Assembly (NCBI RefSeq): GCF_020360975.1
Contig: NW_025408676.1
Coordinates: forward strand, 1,302,001-1,366,000
Source: Hirsutella rhossiliensis
Lineage: Eukaryota > Ascomycota > Sordariomycetes > Hypocreales > Ophiocordycipitaceae
Length of the DNA stretch: 64,000 nucleotides
Direction: 5' to 3'
The notes beneath the pieces are model-generated. The model did no database searches and had not been told where the DNA came from. It saw nothing but the letters and a program-made list of their open reading frames with translations. Below, piece by piece: positions 1 through 8,911 of the stretch; the first letter of the stretch is position 1, and the number at the start of each line of letters is the position of its first letter. A program made the translations under genes and the position numbers.

Positions 1-1294
1 TTAGCTTTATAAAGCTACTTATCGCTATATAAATAAAACGGAATAATAAGTTTACGCCTTAAAGACTAGTTTTAATAGGGATAAGGGTATATACCTAAAG
101 TATATATAGTATATAGCTAAGGATTAATAAAGTAATTAACTATATAATTATCTAATTATCGGTCCTATATATAGCTCTAAGGGTCTTAGGTTATTAATAT
201 AAGTCTTAGAGATTTCTTTACTTTATACCTTTTTATCTTTACTAAAGTCGCGTAACTAACGGCCTATACTTTAAAGGGGGAAAAATAAAATTTAAATTAA
301 CTATAATTAAGGAAGATACCTTATTAAATAATTAAAGTCTTTATAAAGCCTTTAAGTATACTTAAAAGTAAGTTAGATAAGGAGTACTAAGGGTCTTATT
401 CTTTTAACGGGCTAATATCTATAGGGGTACGATCTTACTTATCAAACTACCTTTCTTTAAGTATATTATTAAGCTTAGTAGGCCGGTCTAACTAAAAAGA
501 ATATTAAGGGTAGGTAGTATAGGTTAGGATTATAGCTAGTTAATATAGTAAAGCCCTTACTAAGCTAGTTTATCTTACTATAGCTATTAACGCCGTTAAT
601 ATTATTAAAAAGAAAGAATTCTAGTACCCTAGCTATTTATAATACCCTTAAAACGCTTAAACGATTATAAGAAGTCTATTACTTTATTATAAGGCTAGAA
701 AACTATAGTTAAGTTAACCGTACGATCTAACTACTTTTTAATAAGGTTAGCTATAGCCTTAATAAGTAAAATTAATAGCTTATAGCCTCCTAGCTTTAAA
801 TATAATAGCTAAAGTATTAATTATATTATTTATAGCCTTAAAAAAAATTATCCCTTAGGACCTTAATAAGCAGTTTATATAGATTAAATAAGTTATAAAG
901 ATAAAGAAATAGCTCGAGTATATACTTAAGCCGGCTACCGCCGTTATAGCTAATTAGAATATAAGATTTAATACTCTTTATAATAGCTAGTAGCTAAAAT
1001 AGCTAGAAATACTAAATTTAATTATTATAATATTAAAATATAGCTTTAATTACGTTTAAAATATACTTACCTTAGTACTATAAAGGGTACTAGAAATAAA
1101 AGGTACTAGAAGCTAGGTATACTAACTTATATATAGGTAAACGTAGGCGCGGGTATAGGTATTTAAGCGGTATAAGTACTTACTAAGCGCGCGCGGTATA
1201 AATAAGTAAGGTAGACTAGCTTTAATATATATCTTAAAAATAAGTTAAGTATATAAATAGTAATATACTATTATATAAATAGTAATACTTATAA

Positions 1295-1456
1295 AGTAAA
1301 GCTATTTATATAACGCCCTTTTACTATTAATATAATAGACCTATTTTTTAAATATATACCTATGCTAGGCCCCTATACTACTTATACCGCGTCCGCCCTA
1401 ATAAGTACCTATACCTTTTAAATGCCCTTATCTATATATATATATATACTTTACGC
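1295..1456 (-). repeat. RIP-mutated inverted copy of the repeat at 4509-4666
   Basis: Read on the minus strand, this segment aligns nearly base for base with 4509-4666 on the plus strand. Shared blocks include GGGCATTTAAAAG, AATAGTAAAAGGGCGTT and AAATAGCTTTACT. Differences are mostly G-to-A or C-to-T at former TG or CA steps. The alternating TG tract of the other copy has here become an alternating TA tract. It is the mutated partner of an unmutated repeat. The parent element is not recognised. Confidence 0.8.
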
Positions 1457-1572
1457 CCCTTTTACCGGTATAGCTATAGCTATATAACGCGTCCGCTTAA
1501 TTCGCTTAAATAATATATTTCTAGCCTTAAGTTAATATTATAATAGCTTACTAATTAACCCGGCTATAGCTA

Positions 1573-1634
1573 CCGCCGCTGCCGCCGCCGCTGCCCTTAT
1601 AGCTATATGGCTAGCGGCGGCGGCGGCGGCGGCA
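1573..1634. repeat. GCC/GGC triplet inverted repeat (potential hairpin)
   Basis: A run of GCC/GCT triplets (about 1573-1595) is followed after about 16 bases by a run of GGC triplets (about 1612-1634). The two arms can pair to form a long GC-rich stem in an otherwise AT-rich block. It may be a relic of two alanine- or glycine-rich codon runs rather than a functional structure. Confidence 0.6.
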
Positions 1635-1684
1635 CCTACTTAATAGCTTACTACTTAACGATCCCTTTAACGCCTAACGAAGTA

Positions 1685-1732
1685 GCCGGCTACGACGATG
1701 CCGCCGGCTACGACGATACCGCCGGCTACGAG
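1685..1732 (+). repeat. 18-bp tandem repeat, about 2.6 copies
   Basis: The unit GCCGGCTACGACGATGCC is repeated at 1685-1702, 1703-1720 (one G-to-A change) and, diverging, from 1721. In the plus frame it reads Ala-Gly-Tyr-Asp-Asp-Ala repeats, and its length is a multiple of three. That fits a relic of a protein repeat, perhaps in a gag-like or ORF1-like region. The parent element is not identified. Confidence 0.65.
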
Positions 1733-3747
1733 GCTATAGGCATGCCCCTCTAGCTATATCCTCCTCTTAATCCCCTTCCCCTAGTATTTCCTTAGGCGGG
1801 CAATCGTTATTAAGACGCTATAAGGGACCAAGGGCTCTAGCTTAGCTCGTCGATCTTATCTTAGCCCTAGTACCGTCGTATACTTACGTTAAGGCGCCTC
1901 GAGCTACCCCTTAAATTAAGCAGCCGCCGTAATACCCTTATCGCCGCTATTACCGCTATAGCGTTTACTACTATCGCTATCGCTACTACTATTACTTCTA
2001 CTAGCGTAGTAGCCGCCGCTATTATAACTTACGATACCCTAGCTATAAGCGAGCTAGGTATAGGTAACTTTATATTATAAGGCCGGCCTTATATAACTAT
2101 AATAATATTAGGATTATAGACTTAAAGTAATAGCTTATTAAGGTCCTAGTAGTAGGAATTAGTAAGAAACCTATTAAAAAGGGGGGGGGGTATTACTAAT
2201 AGCTTCTTAAGCTACTATTATAGAAGAATATTAGCCTTATTAAGTATTAAGCTAGCTTAAAAGCGTTTAAGGATAATATAAGCGTAAGGTAGCCCGAATT
2301 AGTATATAAAGTTCTTACTATAAGGCCGTAACAGCGTTAACCCTTATATAAATAAAGGTATCGTAGCTATAGTAAGCTAGTACTATATAGTAAGAAGGTT
2401 AACTACTTAGTATATAACTATAACGTTAATATCTCTAAGCTACTACTAGCTTTAAAAGAAACGCCGTTATTATATTACTTACTATAAGGCTATCTATAGG
2501 TATAAGATTTCCTTATTTCTAATTATCTAGATAAAAGTATTATAAAGGTATAAAAGGTCGGCTATACTTATAAGTAAATATAACTTTATATCCTTATAAG
2601 TAGTCTTAACCGGGCTATTAACCTATTAACTAAAGTTATAATAGCGGTAGATATAGTACTAAGCTTACTACTCTTATAAGGGTATATATTCGTTTAAGAT
2701 ATAAGTTATAATATAGCCTTAGTATATCTAAAGACTTTATTAAGCCGCTGCTATAACTTAAAGAAATCCGCCTCTATATATATAAAGATAATACGCCGCT
2801 AAGTAAGTAATATACCCTTACGATCGTAGTTAAGATCCCTATTAAGGTTAAGCCTTAATTTAATATTATTATTTGCCCTATTAGCTATAGCCTCTTAGGT
2901 AAGGATTACCTTAGCCTTTAAAGGTATCTTAAGATCTAAAGGGTTTTCGTTACTATTAGGATTTATAGTATCTTTCTAGTAAGACTAGATTTATACTTAA
3001 ATATTACTATTAGTATAAAAGATATATAGCTATTACTATATATAAGGGAAGATACTTAAAAGAGCCTTCTTTAATATAGCTTCTTTATTAATAACTATAA
3101 TACTAAGCTCTTTTACCTTAACCTTAATATAAAGATCGTTAAGGGATTTTAAGAGCTACTAATAGCCCTCTTCCCTTTTTATATTAATAAGTTTAAAGGT
3201 AAAGTTAGTAAGGGATTTCTAATTAATAATACTAGTAACCTAAAAAAGAAAGAGTTTAAAGTAGTTAGTCTTATATATATTATTAAGACTAAGAACCTTT
3301 AGAAACCGCTTTTATATCTTAATATACTAAGGGTAGGTCTATAATACGCCTTAAACCTTATTTTTATTAGATAGGTCGAATTAAACGTAATAAGGAAGGC
3401 CCTTACGCTAGAAATACCTAATAAACGTTTAAGTAGCTATCTTACCGTCTAAAGCTTTTAAATAAAGCTTTTAATAATCGTTATAGACGTCTCGTAGTTA
3501 GAAGTTAGCGGCGGCGGGCTCTATATATCGAAGGATACTAAAAAGCTCTTAGGCTAAGAGGGCTTTATACTTAGATAGATATCTCTTAAGGTCTTACTAG
3601 GTTCTAGTCTAACGGCGATAAATATTATATACTAATAGATTAAGAGACGGCTTATAATTATAGGAAGGCTTAGTAACTTAAAACTCCTACTTTTATAGAC
3701 CTTTGTTAAAGGAAGCTATAATATTAAGGCGGAAGAGATAGTCTTAC

Positions 3748-4276
3748 TTATCGCGAAGACCATTGCGCCACGCAGGCAAAAGTGGAACGCGCTCCGACAG
3801 GTGCGCTGCAATTGACACATATAACTGACAACCGCGTCTTCCGACACACCCCCTCAGGGATCGCGGCTCCGCCGGGAGCCCTGGACCTTATAGCCCAAGA
3901 CGCGGGAGTCGAACACCAAGCGCCACGCCAATAACCCAAGGAAATCCAAGAGAGGTAGTCGTCTACGGGGGATTGAACCCCGCACCGCGCGCAGTTACCG
4001 GAAGTTGCAGGGGTGGTGTGCCATCCCCTCCCGGGCTCATAACTGTCACGAAAAAGATGTGGCCGCCTGTTAGATACAAGCGACAGCGTCAATTAACGCA
4101 TATAGTATACGCGACATTACTTCTAGGTAGAAGTCTAGTATAGCCCTATACTTAAGGAAGCCCGCTATGGGCTACGATTATATATAAAATAGACTCGTAA
4201 TATAAGGGAGGCCCTATTAATATCTCGCTTATATAAGCTTAACCGTCTAACGATAGCGGCACCGTTATCGCGAAGA
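3748..4276 (-). mobile_element. Partly unmutated LTR-retroelement fragment (tentative)
   Basis: CA and TG are abundant at 3760-4093, in sharp contrast to the DNA on its left. The segment is bounded by a 12-nt direct repeat, TTATCGCGAAGA, at 3748-3759 and 4265-4276. On the minus strand, bases 4048-4027 read TGACA followed by GTTATGAGCCCGGGAGG. This resembles an LTR end followed by a primer-binding site complementary to the anticodon arm of initiator tRNA-Met. The RIP-mutated primer sites of copia-1 and copia-2 in this window have the same core (GTTATAAGCC). The minus-strand sequence from 4265 to 4048 would be the LTR, with a TATATAAG motif, and 4026-3760 the leader. A 114-codon open frame on the minus strand resembles no protein I know and is not called as a gene. 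Confidence 0.4.
4027..4043 (-). other. Primer-binding-site-like motif (half-tRNA initiator Met type)
   Basis: On the minus strand this reads GTTATGAGCCCGGGAGG. Thirteen bases are complementary to the anticodon stem-loop of fungal initiator tRNA-Met (CCGGGCTCATAAC). Some Ty1/copia elements prime reverse transcription from an internal half of that tRNA. It is preceded by TGACA, a plausible LTR end. No matching second LTR or pol is adjacent. Confidence 0.45.
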
Positions 4277-4508
4277 AACCCTTAGACGAAGCTATATACT
4301 ATATCGTAGGAATTAAAGCCCAGCGACGGCGGCAAGCAATTAATCACACCGTCTCGAGCGTTAGGGACAGCAGCGTTAGCGACTGCGGCGTCGGCGGCGT
4401 CGGCGATAGGGGCGTTGTTAGCGTTAAGAAGGTTAAGAAGAGGGTCTATTGCGGCAATTAGGATAGCTTTAAATTTATATGTGTGGATAAGTAGGTAGGT
4501 GTAGGTAG
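4277..4508. other. Mostly unmutated spacer, no gene recognised
   Basis: CA and TG become normal again from about 4315. The sequence has GCGTCGGCG-type runs around 4380-4420 and a GT-rich tract from 4480. A minus-strand open frame of 85 codons (4282-4539) has low-complexity Ala/Asn composition and no recognisable domain, so I do not call it a gene. Confidence 0.5.
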
Positions 4509-4666
4509 GCGCAATGTATGTGTGTGTGGACGAGGGCATTTAAAAGATACGGATACTTACTAGGCCGGGCGCGGTACTTTGGGCGGGGCGGGCTGGCGGG
4601 GGTACGTACCGAAAAAATGGATCTGTTATACTAATAGTAAAAGGGCGTTGTATAAATAGCTTTACT
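4509..4666 (+). repeat. Unmutated copy of the repeat at 1295-1456
   Basis: This copy keeps its CA and TG steps, including a TATGTGTGTGTGG tract, a GC-rich block (about 4562-4602) and a TATAAATAG motif at 4651-4659. The inverted partner at 1295-1456 carries transition mutations at the same places. The parent element is unknown. It may be a transposon end or a duplicated promoter. Its position 400 bp upstream of the ANP1-type gene means its TATA-like motif could matter, but that is inference. Confidence 0.75.
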
Positions 4667-5068
4667 CTACTCATATAGTAAGTGCCTACCTAGATACCTA
4701 AGGTAGGTACCTTACATGTGTACGAAGTACGGCAGTTCGCGTGATTGGTACACGCCGCTAGGTACCTAAGTACACTTTTAGTGCGAAACCTGCGCGGCCT
4801 TGAGTTGTGCGCGCTCTTCCGGATATACGGGGTGGGTCGTTGGGTTAGGAGGCTGTCTGGTGGTGTCGCTGCGTGTCCCTTCAAATGTCCACCATGCTCG
4901 CAGATACTTGATCCTCTGCCGCCACGACTTTGAGCCCTGCGACTGCAATCTACGATAACGGCAAAGAATTCTCGAGCACACGGCGCCGCTTACCTGTCGA
5001 TATTGAAGCGCGGCGAAGCGCGGCCGACATTCCAGGAGGTTTCGCATGTCTTCCTTTTCGACTTCAAG
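4667..5068 (+). promoter_or_regulatory. Upstream region of the ANP1-type gene
   Basis: Unmutated intergenic DNA between the repeat copy and the start codon. The 8-base palindrome AGGTACCT occurs twice, at 4705-4712 and 4760-4767. I see no clear TATA box near the gene; the nearest TATAAATAG lies in the repeat copy at 4651-4659. Short open frames here on both strands are spurious. A short upstream open frame (5046-5072) overlaps the start codon and is listed separately. Confidence 0.5.
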
Positions 5069-5072
5069 ATGA
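5046..5072 (+). promoter_or_regulatory. Upstream open reading frame overlapping the ANP1-type start
   Basis: An ATG at 5046 opens an eight-codon frame (MSSFSTSR) that ends with TGA at 5070-5072. The stop overlaps the main ATG at 5069-5071 (ATGA) and the second in-frame ATG at 5072. If the transcript starts upstream of 5046, this frame could limit or couple translation of the main frame. The transcription start is not known from sequence. Confidence 0.5.
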
Positions 5073-7124
5073 TGCCCCGGCACCACAACAGTGGCTTCGC
5101 CAACGGCTACCCGCGCGGAAACACGTTTGACATCTCTCCCCACAGGTGAGCCCCCTCGACGAGGCGCGATTATTGCTTTTCTGCTTCCCGCCTGTCCGCG
5201 CACCCGCTGACCGTGATGTTGACATCAGATTCCAACCTCGGACATCTGCACCGGTGAATCGACGCCAGAGGAAACTCCTCGTCCGCCTCGGCGCTGCTGC
5301 CTTCGCCTTTATCCTCCTCTGTCTGTGGATTTGGCCGCACAGGCCTGTGTCCCTGGGCATCCTCTCTTCACCTAGTGACCTAGAACTCGAGACCGTTCGA
5401 TACTACGACCTGACGAATGTCCAAGGCACTGCACGTGGATGGGAACGCGAGGAGCGTATACTGCTATGCGTTCCACTGCGCGACGCCGAGCCTCATCTTG
5501 CCATGTTCTTTTCTCACCTGCGCAACTTCACCTATCCCCATCACCTCATCGACCTGGCTTTCCTGGTATCAGATTCCAAAGACCGAACGCTGGAGGTACT
5601 GTCAGACAGCCTGAAGCTTATTCAGGCCGACCAAGACCCGAAGCAGCCGTATGGCGAGATCTCCATCATCGAGAAAGACTTTGGTCAGAAGGTGAATCAG
5701 GATGTGGAAAGTCGGCACGGCTTTGCGGCACAGGCGAGCCGCAGAAAGCTGATGGCGCAAGCCCGGAACTGGTTGCTGAGCGCCGCATTACGGCCCTACC
5801 ACTCCTGGGTATACTGGCGCGATGTCGATGTCGAGACTGCTCCGTTTACGATTCTTGAGGATCTCATGCGGCACAACAAGGATGTCATTGTTCCGAGTAT
5901 GCCAATTCACGGCCACCCTTGGTCCTCCCATACGTTGTCATGCTCCCGTCTCTGACAGGATTATAGATGTTTGGCGGCCTCTGCCCGACTGGCTTGGCGG
6001 CGAACAGCCCTACGACTTGAATTCCTGGCAAGAATCGGAAACCGCGCTTGCGCTAGCTGACACGTTGGATGAAGATGCCGTCATCGTTGAGGGCTACGCG
6101 GAATATGCTACGTGGCGACCACACCTCGCTTATCTTCGTGATCCCTACGGGGATCCTGACATGGAAATGGAGATTGATGGCGTCGGGGGCGTCAGCATCC
6201 TGGCAAGGGCAAAAGTGTTTCGGACTGGTGTTCATTTTCCGGCTTTCAGCTTCCTGAAGCACGCGGAGACGGAGGGGTTTGGCAAAGTGAGTAACCTTGA
6301 AGCGTCACACATGGCGCTAGCTAACCTGACCTGCTCAGATGGCGAGGCGGATGCAATACTCGGTAGTAGGCTTGCCTCACTATGTCATATGGCACCTTTA
6401 TGAGCCCAGCGTGGACGACATCCGGCATATGGAGGTATGCTTAGGCACACATACATTGCCCGCTGGCCACTGCTAACATATCATTCAGGAGATGGAACAA
6501 GAGCGGATTGCACACGAGAAGGAGGAGTCGGAAAAGAAGGCTAAAGAGCAAAAGATCAAGGAGGCGTTCCAAGATGCCAATTACCAATGGGAAATGGACA
6601 AGAATGGTATGCAAGAGCAGCAGAAGAAGCAGACGCAGCAGAAGACGCAGCAGAAGGAGCAGAAGGAGCAGAAGGAGCAGAAGGAGCAGAAGGAGCAGAA
6701 GGAGCAGAAGGAGCAGAAGGAGCAGAAGGAGCAGAAGGAGCAGAAGGAGCAGAAGGAGCAGAAGGAGCAGAAGGAGCAGAAGGAGCAGAAGGAGCAGAAG
6801 GAGCAGAAGGAGCAGAAGGAGCAGAAGGAGCAGAAGGAGCAGAAGGAGCAGAAGGAGCAGAAGGAGCAGAAGGAGCAGAAGGAGCAGAAGGAGCAGAAGG
6901 AGCAGAAGGAGCAGAAGGAGCAGAAGGAGCAGAAGGAGCAGAAGGAGCAGAAGGAGCAGAAGGAGCAGAAGGAGCAGAAGGAGCAGAAGGAGCAGAAGGA
7001 GCAGAAGGAGCAGAAGGAGCCGAAGGAGCAGAAGGAGCAGAAGGAGCCGAAGCAGCCGAAGCAGCCAGGAGGAGGCTCGCCTGCCTTGCAACAGGGTGCT
7101 GTAGCAGGCAAGGCTGCGTCCTAA
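5069..7124 (+). CDS. ANP1: Anp1-family Golgi mannosyltransferase subunit, with expanded C-terminal KEQ repeat
   Basis: Five exons are read: 5069-5145, 5229-5896, 5967-6286, 6339-6434 and 6489-7124, joining to 598 codons. Phases agree at every junction. The introns (83, 70, 52 and 54 bp) have GTGAGC, GTATGC, GTGAGT and GTATGC donors, CTGAC or CTAAC branch points, and CAG or TAG acceptors. The protein begins MMPRHHNSGF, has a basic stretch and one membrane segment at about residues 44-61 (type II, Golgi), then an Anp1/Mnn9/Van1 (GT62) domain. The metal-binding DVD is at 224-226 within WRDVDVETAP. Further family landmarks are VWRPLPDWLG, GYAEYATWRPHLAYLRD, GGVSILA and YEPSVDDIRHME. In yeast, Anp1 works in the M-Pol II complex that lengthens the alpha-1,6 backbone of N-glycan mannan; that role is inferred here. 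Residues 443-562 are forty perfect Lys-Glu-Gln repeats, an unusual extension. The start follows the family's N-terminus. Confidence 0.88.
6654..7013 (+). repeat. Perfect 9-bp minisatellite, 40 copies, in the ANP1-type coding region
   Basis: The unit AAGGAGCAG is repeated forty times without a single change, then follow variant units (AAGGAGCCG at 7014 and 7041, AAGCAGCCG at 7050). Degenerate CAGCAGAAGACG-like units precede it at about 6621-6653. In the gene's frame it encodes Lys-Glu-Gln. The unit is nine bases, so copy number can change without a frameshift. All six frames are open: Arg-Ser-Arg and Gly-Ala-Glu on the same strand; poly-Leu, Phe-Cys-Ser and a third low-complexity frame on the other. 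Perfect identity points to recent expansion. The assembled copy number may not be exact. Confidence 0.95.
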
Positions 7125-7156
7125 AGTCCCGCTCTTTGCCTTGCGTTCCCCCAGGC

Positions 7157-8284
7157 TTCTATATTAACTCTTAGCTACTAGGTAGATATACGGGTTTAGT
7201 AGAGACTAAGGAAGATAAAGCGTCCCTAAATATCTATGTTATATATAGTAAGAAATCGTAGAATACTAAGAAAGACCCTATATAAAAAAAATCACGTACT
7301 ATTTTTATAGATATATATATAAGACCTTCTTTAAGATTATTTTACGAAATATCTCTAAATTACCTATTAATATATAGTACTATTTAGGCTTTTAATATAC
7401 TCTTTCCTTTTAACTATAGTAAGACTAGTCTTTAGTCTTAAAGAAGAATATTAGCTAATAAGGACCCTTAATAATTAAAGGTATATTAATTTACTAGTAA
7501 ATATTACTATAATAAAAGTACTAGTAGTTTAAGCCTATATAAATAAGTATATTAATTTAGTTATATCCCTTTATTATCTTTTTAGGCGGCCGCGGCTACT
7601 TATTACCGCTAGCTTATATAAAGAAGCCTTTATTAAAGCTATTTATAATACCTTAGGAAGGCGTTAATATAGGTAGGTTATATTATAGCTCTATAAAAAT
7701 ATATAAAGCGTTATAGTTAAAAATTAACTATATAAGGTTCTCTTAGTACTATTACCTATATAGCCTATATTTACTTTATATTTTTATAGGGCTTATAACT
7801 AAAGACCGGTCTTATTATAGCTAAAGGGTTATAAGTAAGTTAATATACCTAGCTTTTAGTACCCCTTACTTTTAATACCTCTTTATATTACTATTATATT
7901 AACTACTTACTATATTATAACCGCGTTTTCTTATATATCTTTTATTTAATAATTATAAAATAAATATTATTTAAATTAGTAATACCTTATCTTTTTAAAT
8001 ATATTAAAAACTAGCTTTAAGAAGCGCTCTAAGCTATTAATAATAGTATACCTTAGCTTTAAGCTAGTTATAAGTAAGGTATTTTAAGAATAACCCTTTA
8101 AATATATTTTAAAGGAGTACTACTTATAAAGAAGGTAAAAGAGGTATCTTAAAGGCTTAGTTAAGAGTAAGAAAAATACCTTTATAAATAGGTTCTTACT
8201 TAAGTAGCTCTTAAGCTACCTTTAATATATTATTAACTTAGGGAATTCGCTAGCTATATTATTATAGCTAGTATAGACTATTAT
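7157..8284. repeat. RIP-mutated block, unclassified
   Basis: CA and TG disappear from about 7157, only about 30 bases after the ANP1-type stop codon. No frame of any length remains, and I recognise no transposon motif. It holds one GGCGGCCGCGGC patch near 7586. The 3' untranslated region and polyadenylation site of the upstream gene must lie at least partly in this mutated DNA. Confidence 0.65.
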
Positions 8285-8411
8285 TATCGCGAAGTATAGC
8301 TTAATTTTATAGTTCTTAGAGATATCCCTTAGTACGAGGGACCTAAGAAGCTAAAAAATAGGTTTTAAAGAAGGAGCTAAAAGGAGGTATAGAGAGGAGG
8401 GTAGGGGTAAG
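8285..8411 (+). repeat. Fragment of a copia-1-family LTR
   Basis: Begins TATCGCGAAG and follows the first part of the 8412-8897 LTR (for example GAGATATCCCTTAG, GCTAAAAA, AAGGAGCTAAAA, AGGAGGGTAGGGG), with internal deletions. It abuts the complete 5' LTR of copia-1 directly. It is either an older LTR into which copia-1 inserted, or a product of LTR-LTR recombination. Confidence 0.75.
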
Positions 8412-8897
8412 TATCGCGAAGCGTGGCCTGATTTCGTAGTTCTCGGAGATATCCCTTAGCATAAGGGACTAAGGAAGCTAAAAACACCCGGTATAGAAGA
8501 AGGAAGAAGGAGCTAAAAAGAGGTGCAAAAAGGAGGGTAGGGGCATAAAGGGAAGTAGAAGTAGCGATAGCTTCCTATAGAGATAGCGAAAGATAAGACG
8601 GATATGCCGGCAACGGCTAGAAAAGAGGGGAAAAAACTAGTAAAAAGCTTAGTAGTCGAAAGGATATTAGTAGCTTCTTTAAGCAGGATCTTCTTTATTA
8701 ATTAAGGTGCTAGATAGGTATAAAAGGGGGCGTTATATAGAGGAAAGAAGGATAATTAAGGCAATATAATAATTACTCCCCTACCTTTATTACTACCCCC
8801 GTAAGAATTAAATCTCTCTTCTCTACCTATCCGACCCCTTACTTTTAATTTTACCTTTATATATTTTTATATACTTCTTATATCTCTCTTTACGAGA
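8412..8897 (+). repeat. copia-1 5' LTR
   Basis: It begins TATCGCGAAG (a RIP form of TG-start is likely) and ends CGAGA just before the primer-binding site. A TATAAAAG box lies at 8719-8726, matching position for position the one in the 3' LTR. It is 486 bp, the same length as the 3' LTR. Confidence 0.9.
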
Positions 8898-8911
8898 GTT
8901 ATAAGCCTAGG
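8898..8911 (+). other. copia-1 primer-binding site
   Basis: GTTATAAGCCTAGG directly follows the LTR. It is a RIP-altered form of GTTATGAGCCCGG, which is complementary to the anticodon arm of initiator tRNA-Met. This fits half-tRNA priming, known for some Ty1/copia elements. Confidence 0.6.

Larger units (their letters stand above)
1..3747. repeat. RIP-mutated repeat block, unclassified
   Basis: This stretch has hardly any CA or TG, very many TA steps, and stop codons in every frame, so it reads as RIP-mutated repetitive DNA. I cannot assign it to a transposon family. Parts recur elsewhere in the window in inverted orientation: 768-885 matches 17610-17725, and 1295-1456 matches 4509-4666. A GC-rich patch at about 1560-2050 still looks codon-like (GCC and GGC runs, an 18-bp tandem repeat), which suggests a former coding region. 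A run of ten G lies at 2181-2190. No gene is supported here. Confidence 0.75.

Noticed and set aside
2181..2190. Run of ten G
   Set aside because: A single homopolymer without context. Similar short G or C runs occur in other copies (for example 50491-50499) and may be sequencing or slippage variation.
3960..3990. tRNA-like T-arm on the minus strand (CGGGGTTCAATCCCCCG) and an A-box-like TGGCGCAATGG at 3763-3773
   Set aside because: The two are in the wrong order and about 190 bases apart on the minus strand, and no matching acceptor or anticodon stem is visible. A complete tRNA gene is not supported.
3748..4092. 114-codon minus-strand open frame
   Set aside because: It crosses the presumed LTR end and primer site, has no known domain, and is open mainly because the segment escaped RIP.
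4282..4539. 85-codon minus-strand open frame
   Set aside because: Low-complexity Ala/Asn composition, runs through a GT tract and part of a repeat copy, no recognisable motif.
4690..5360. Several short open frames on both strands upstream of and over the first ANP1-type exon
   Set aside because: They are shadows of the promoter, exon and intron. None has a domain or sensible codon use.
5146..5955. Single-exon 269-codon frame starting GTG at 5146
   Set aside because: It starts at an intron donor (GTGAGC) and ends by reading into the next intron. The spliced model keeps the family N-terminus and the continuous domain.
6654..7013. CRISPR-like array
   Set aside because: Units are 9 bp, contiguous and identical without spacers, and in frame in a eukaryotic gene.
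6441..7111. Poly-Leu and Phe-Cys-Ser antisense frames and RSR/GAE sense frames
   Set aside because: They arise from the stop-free 9-bp unit and have no content outside it.
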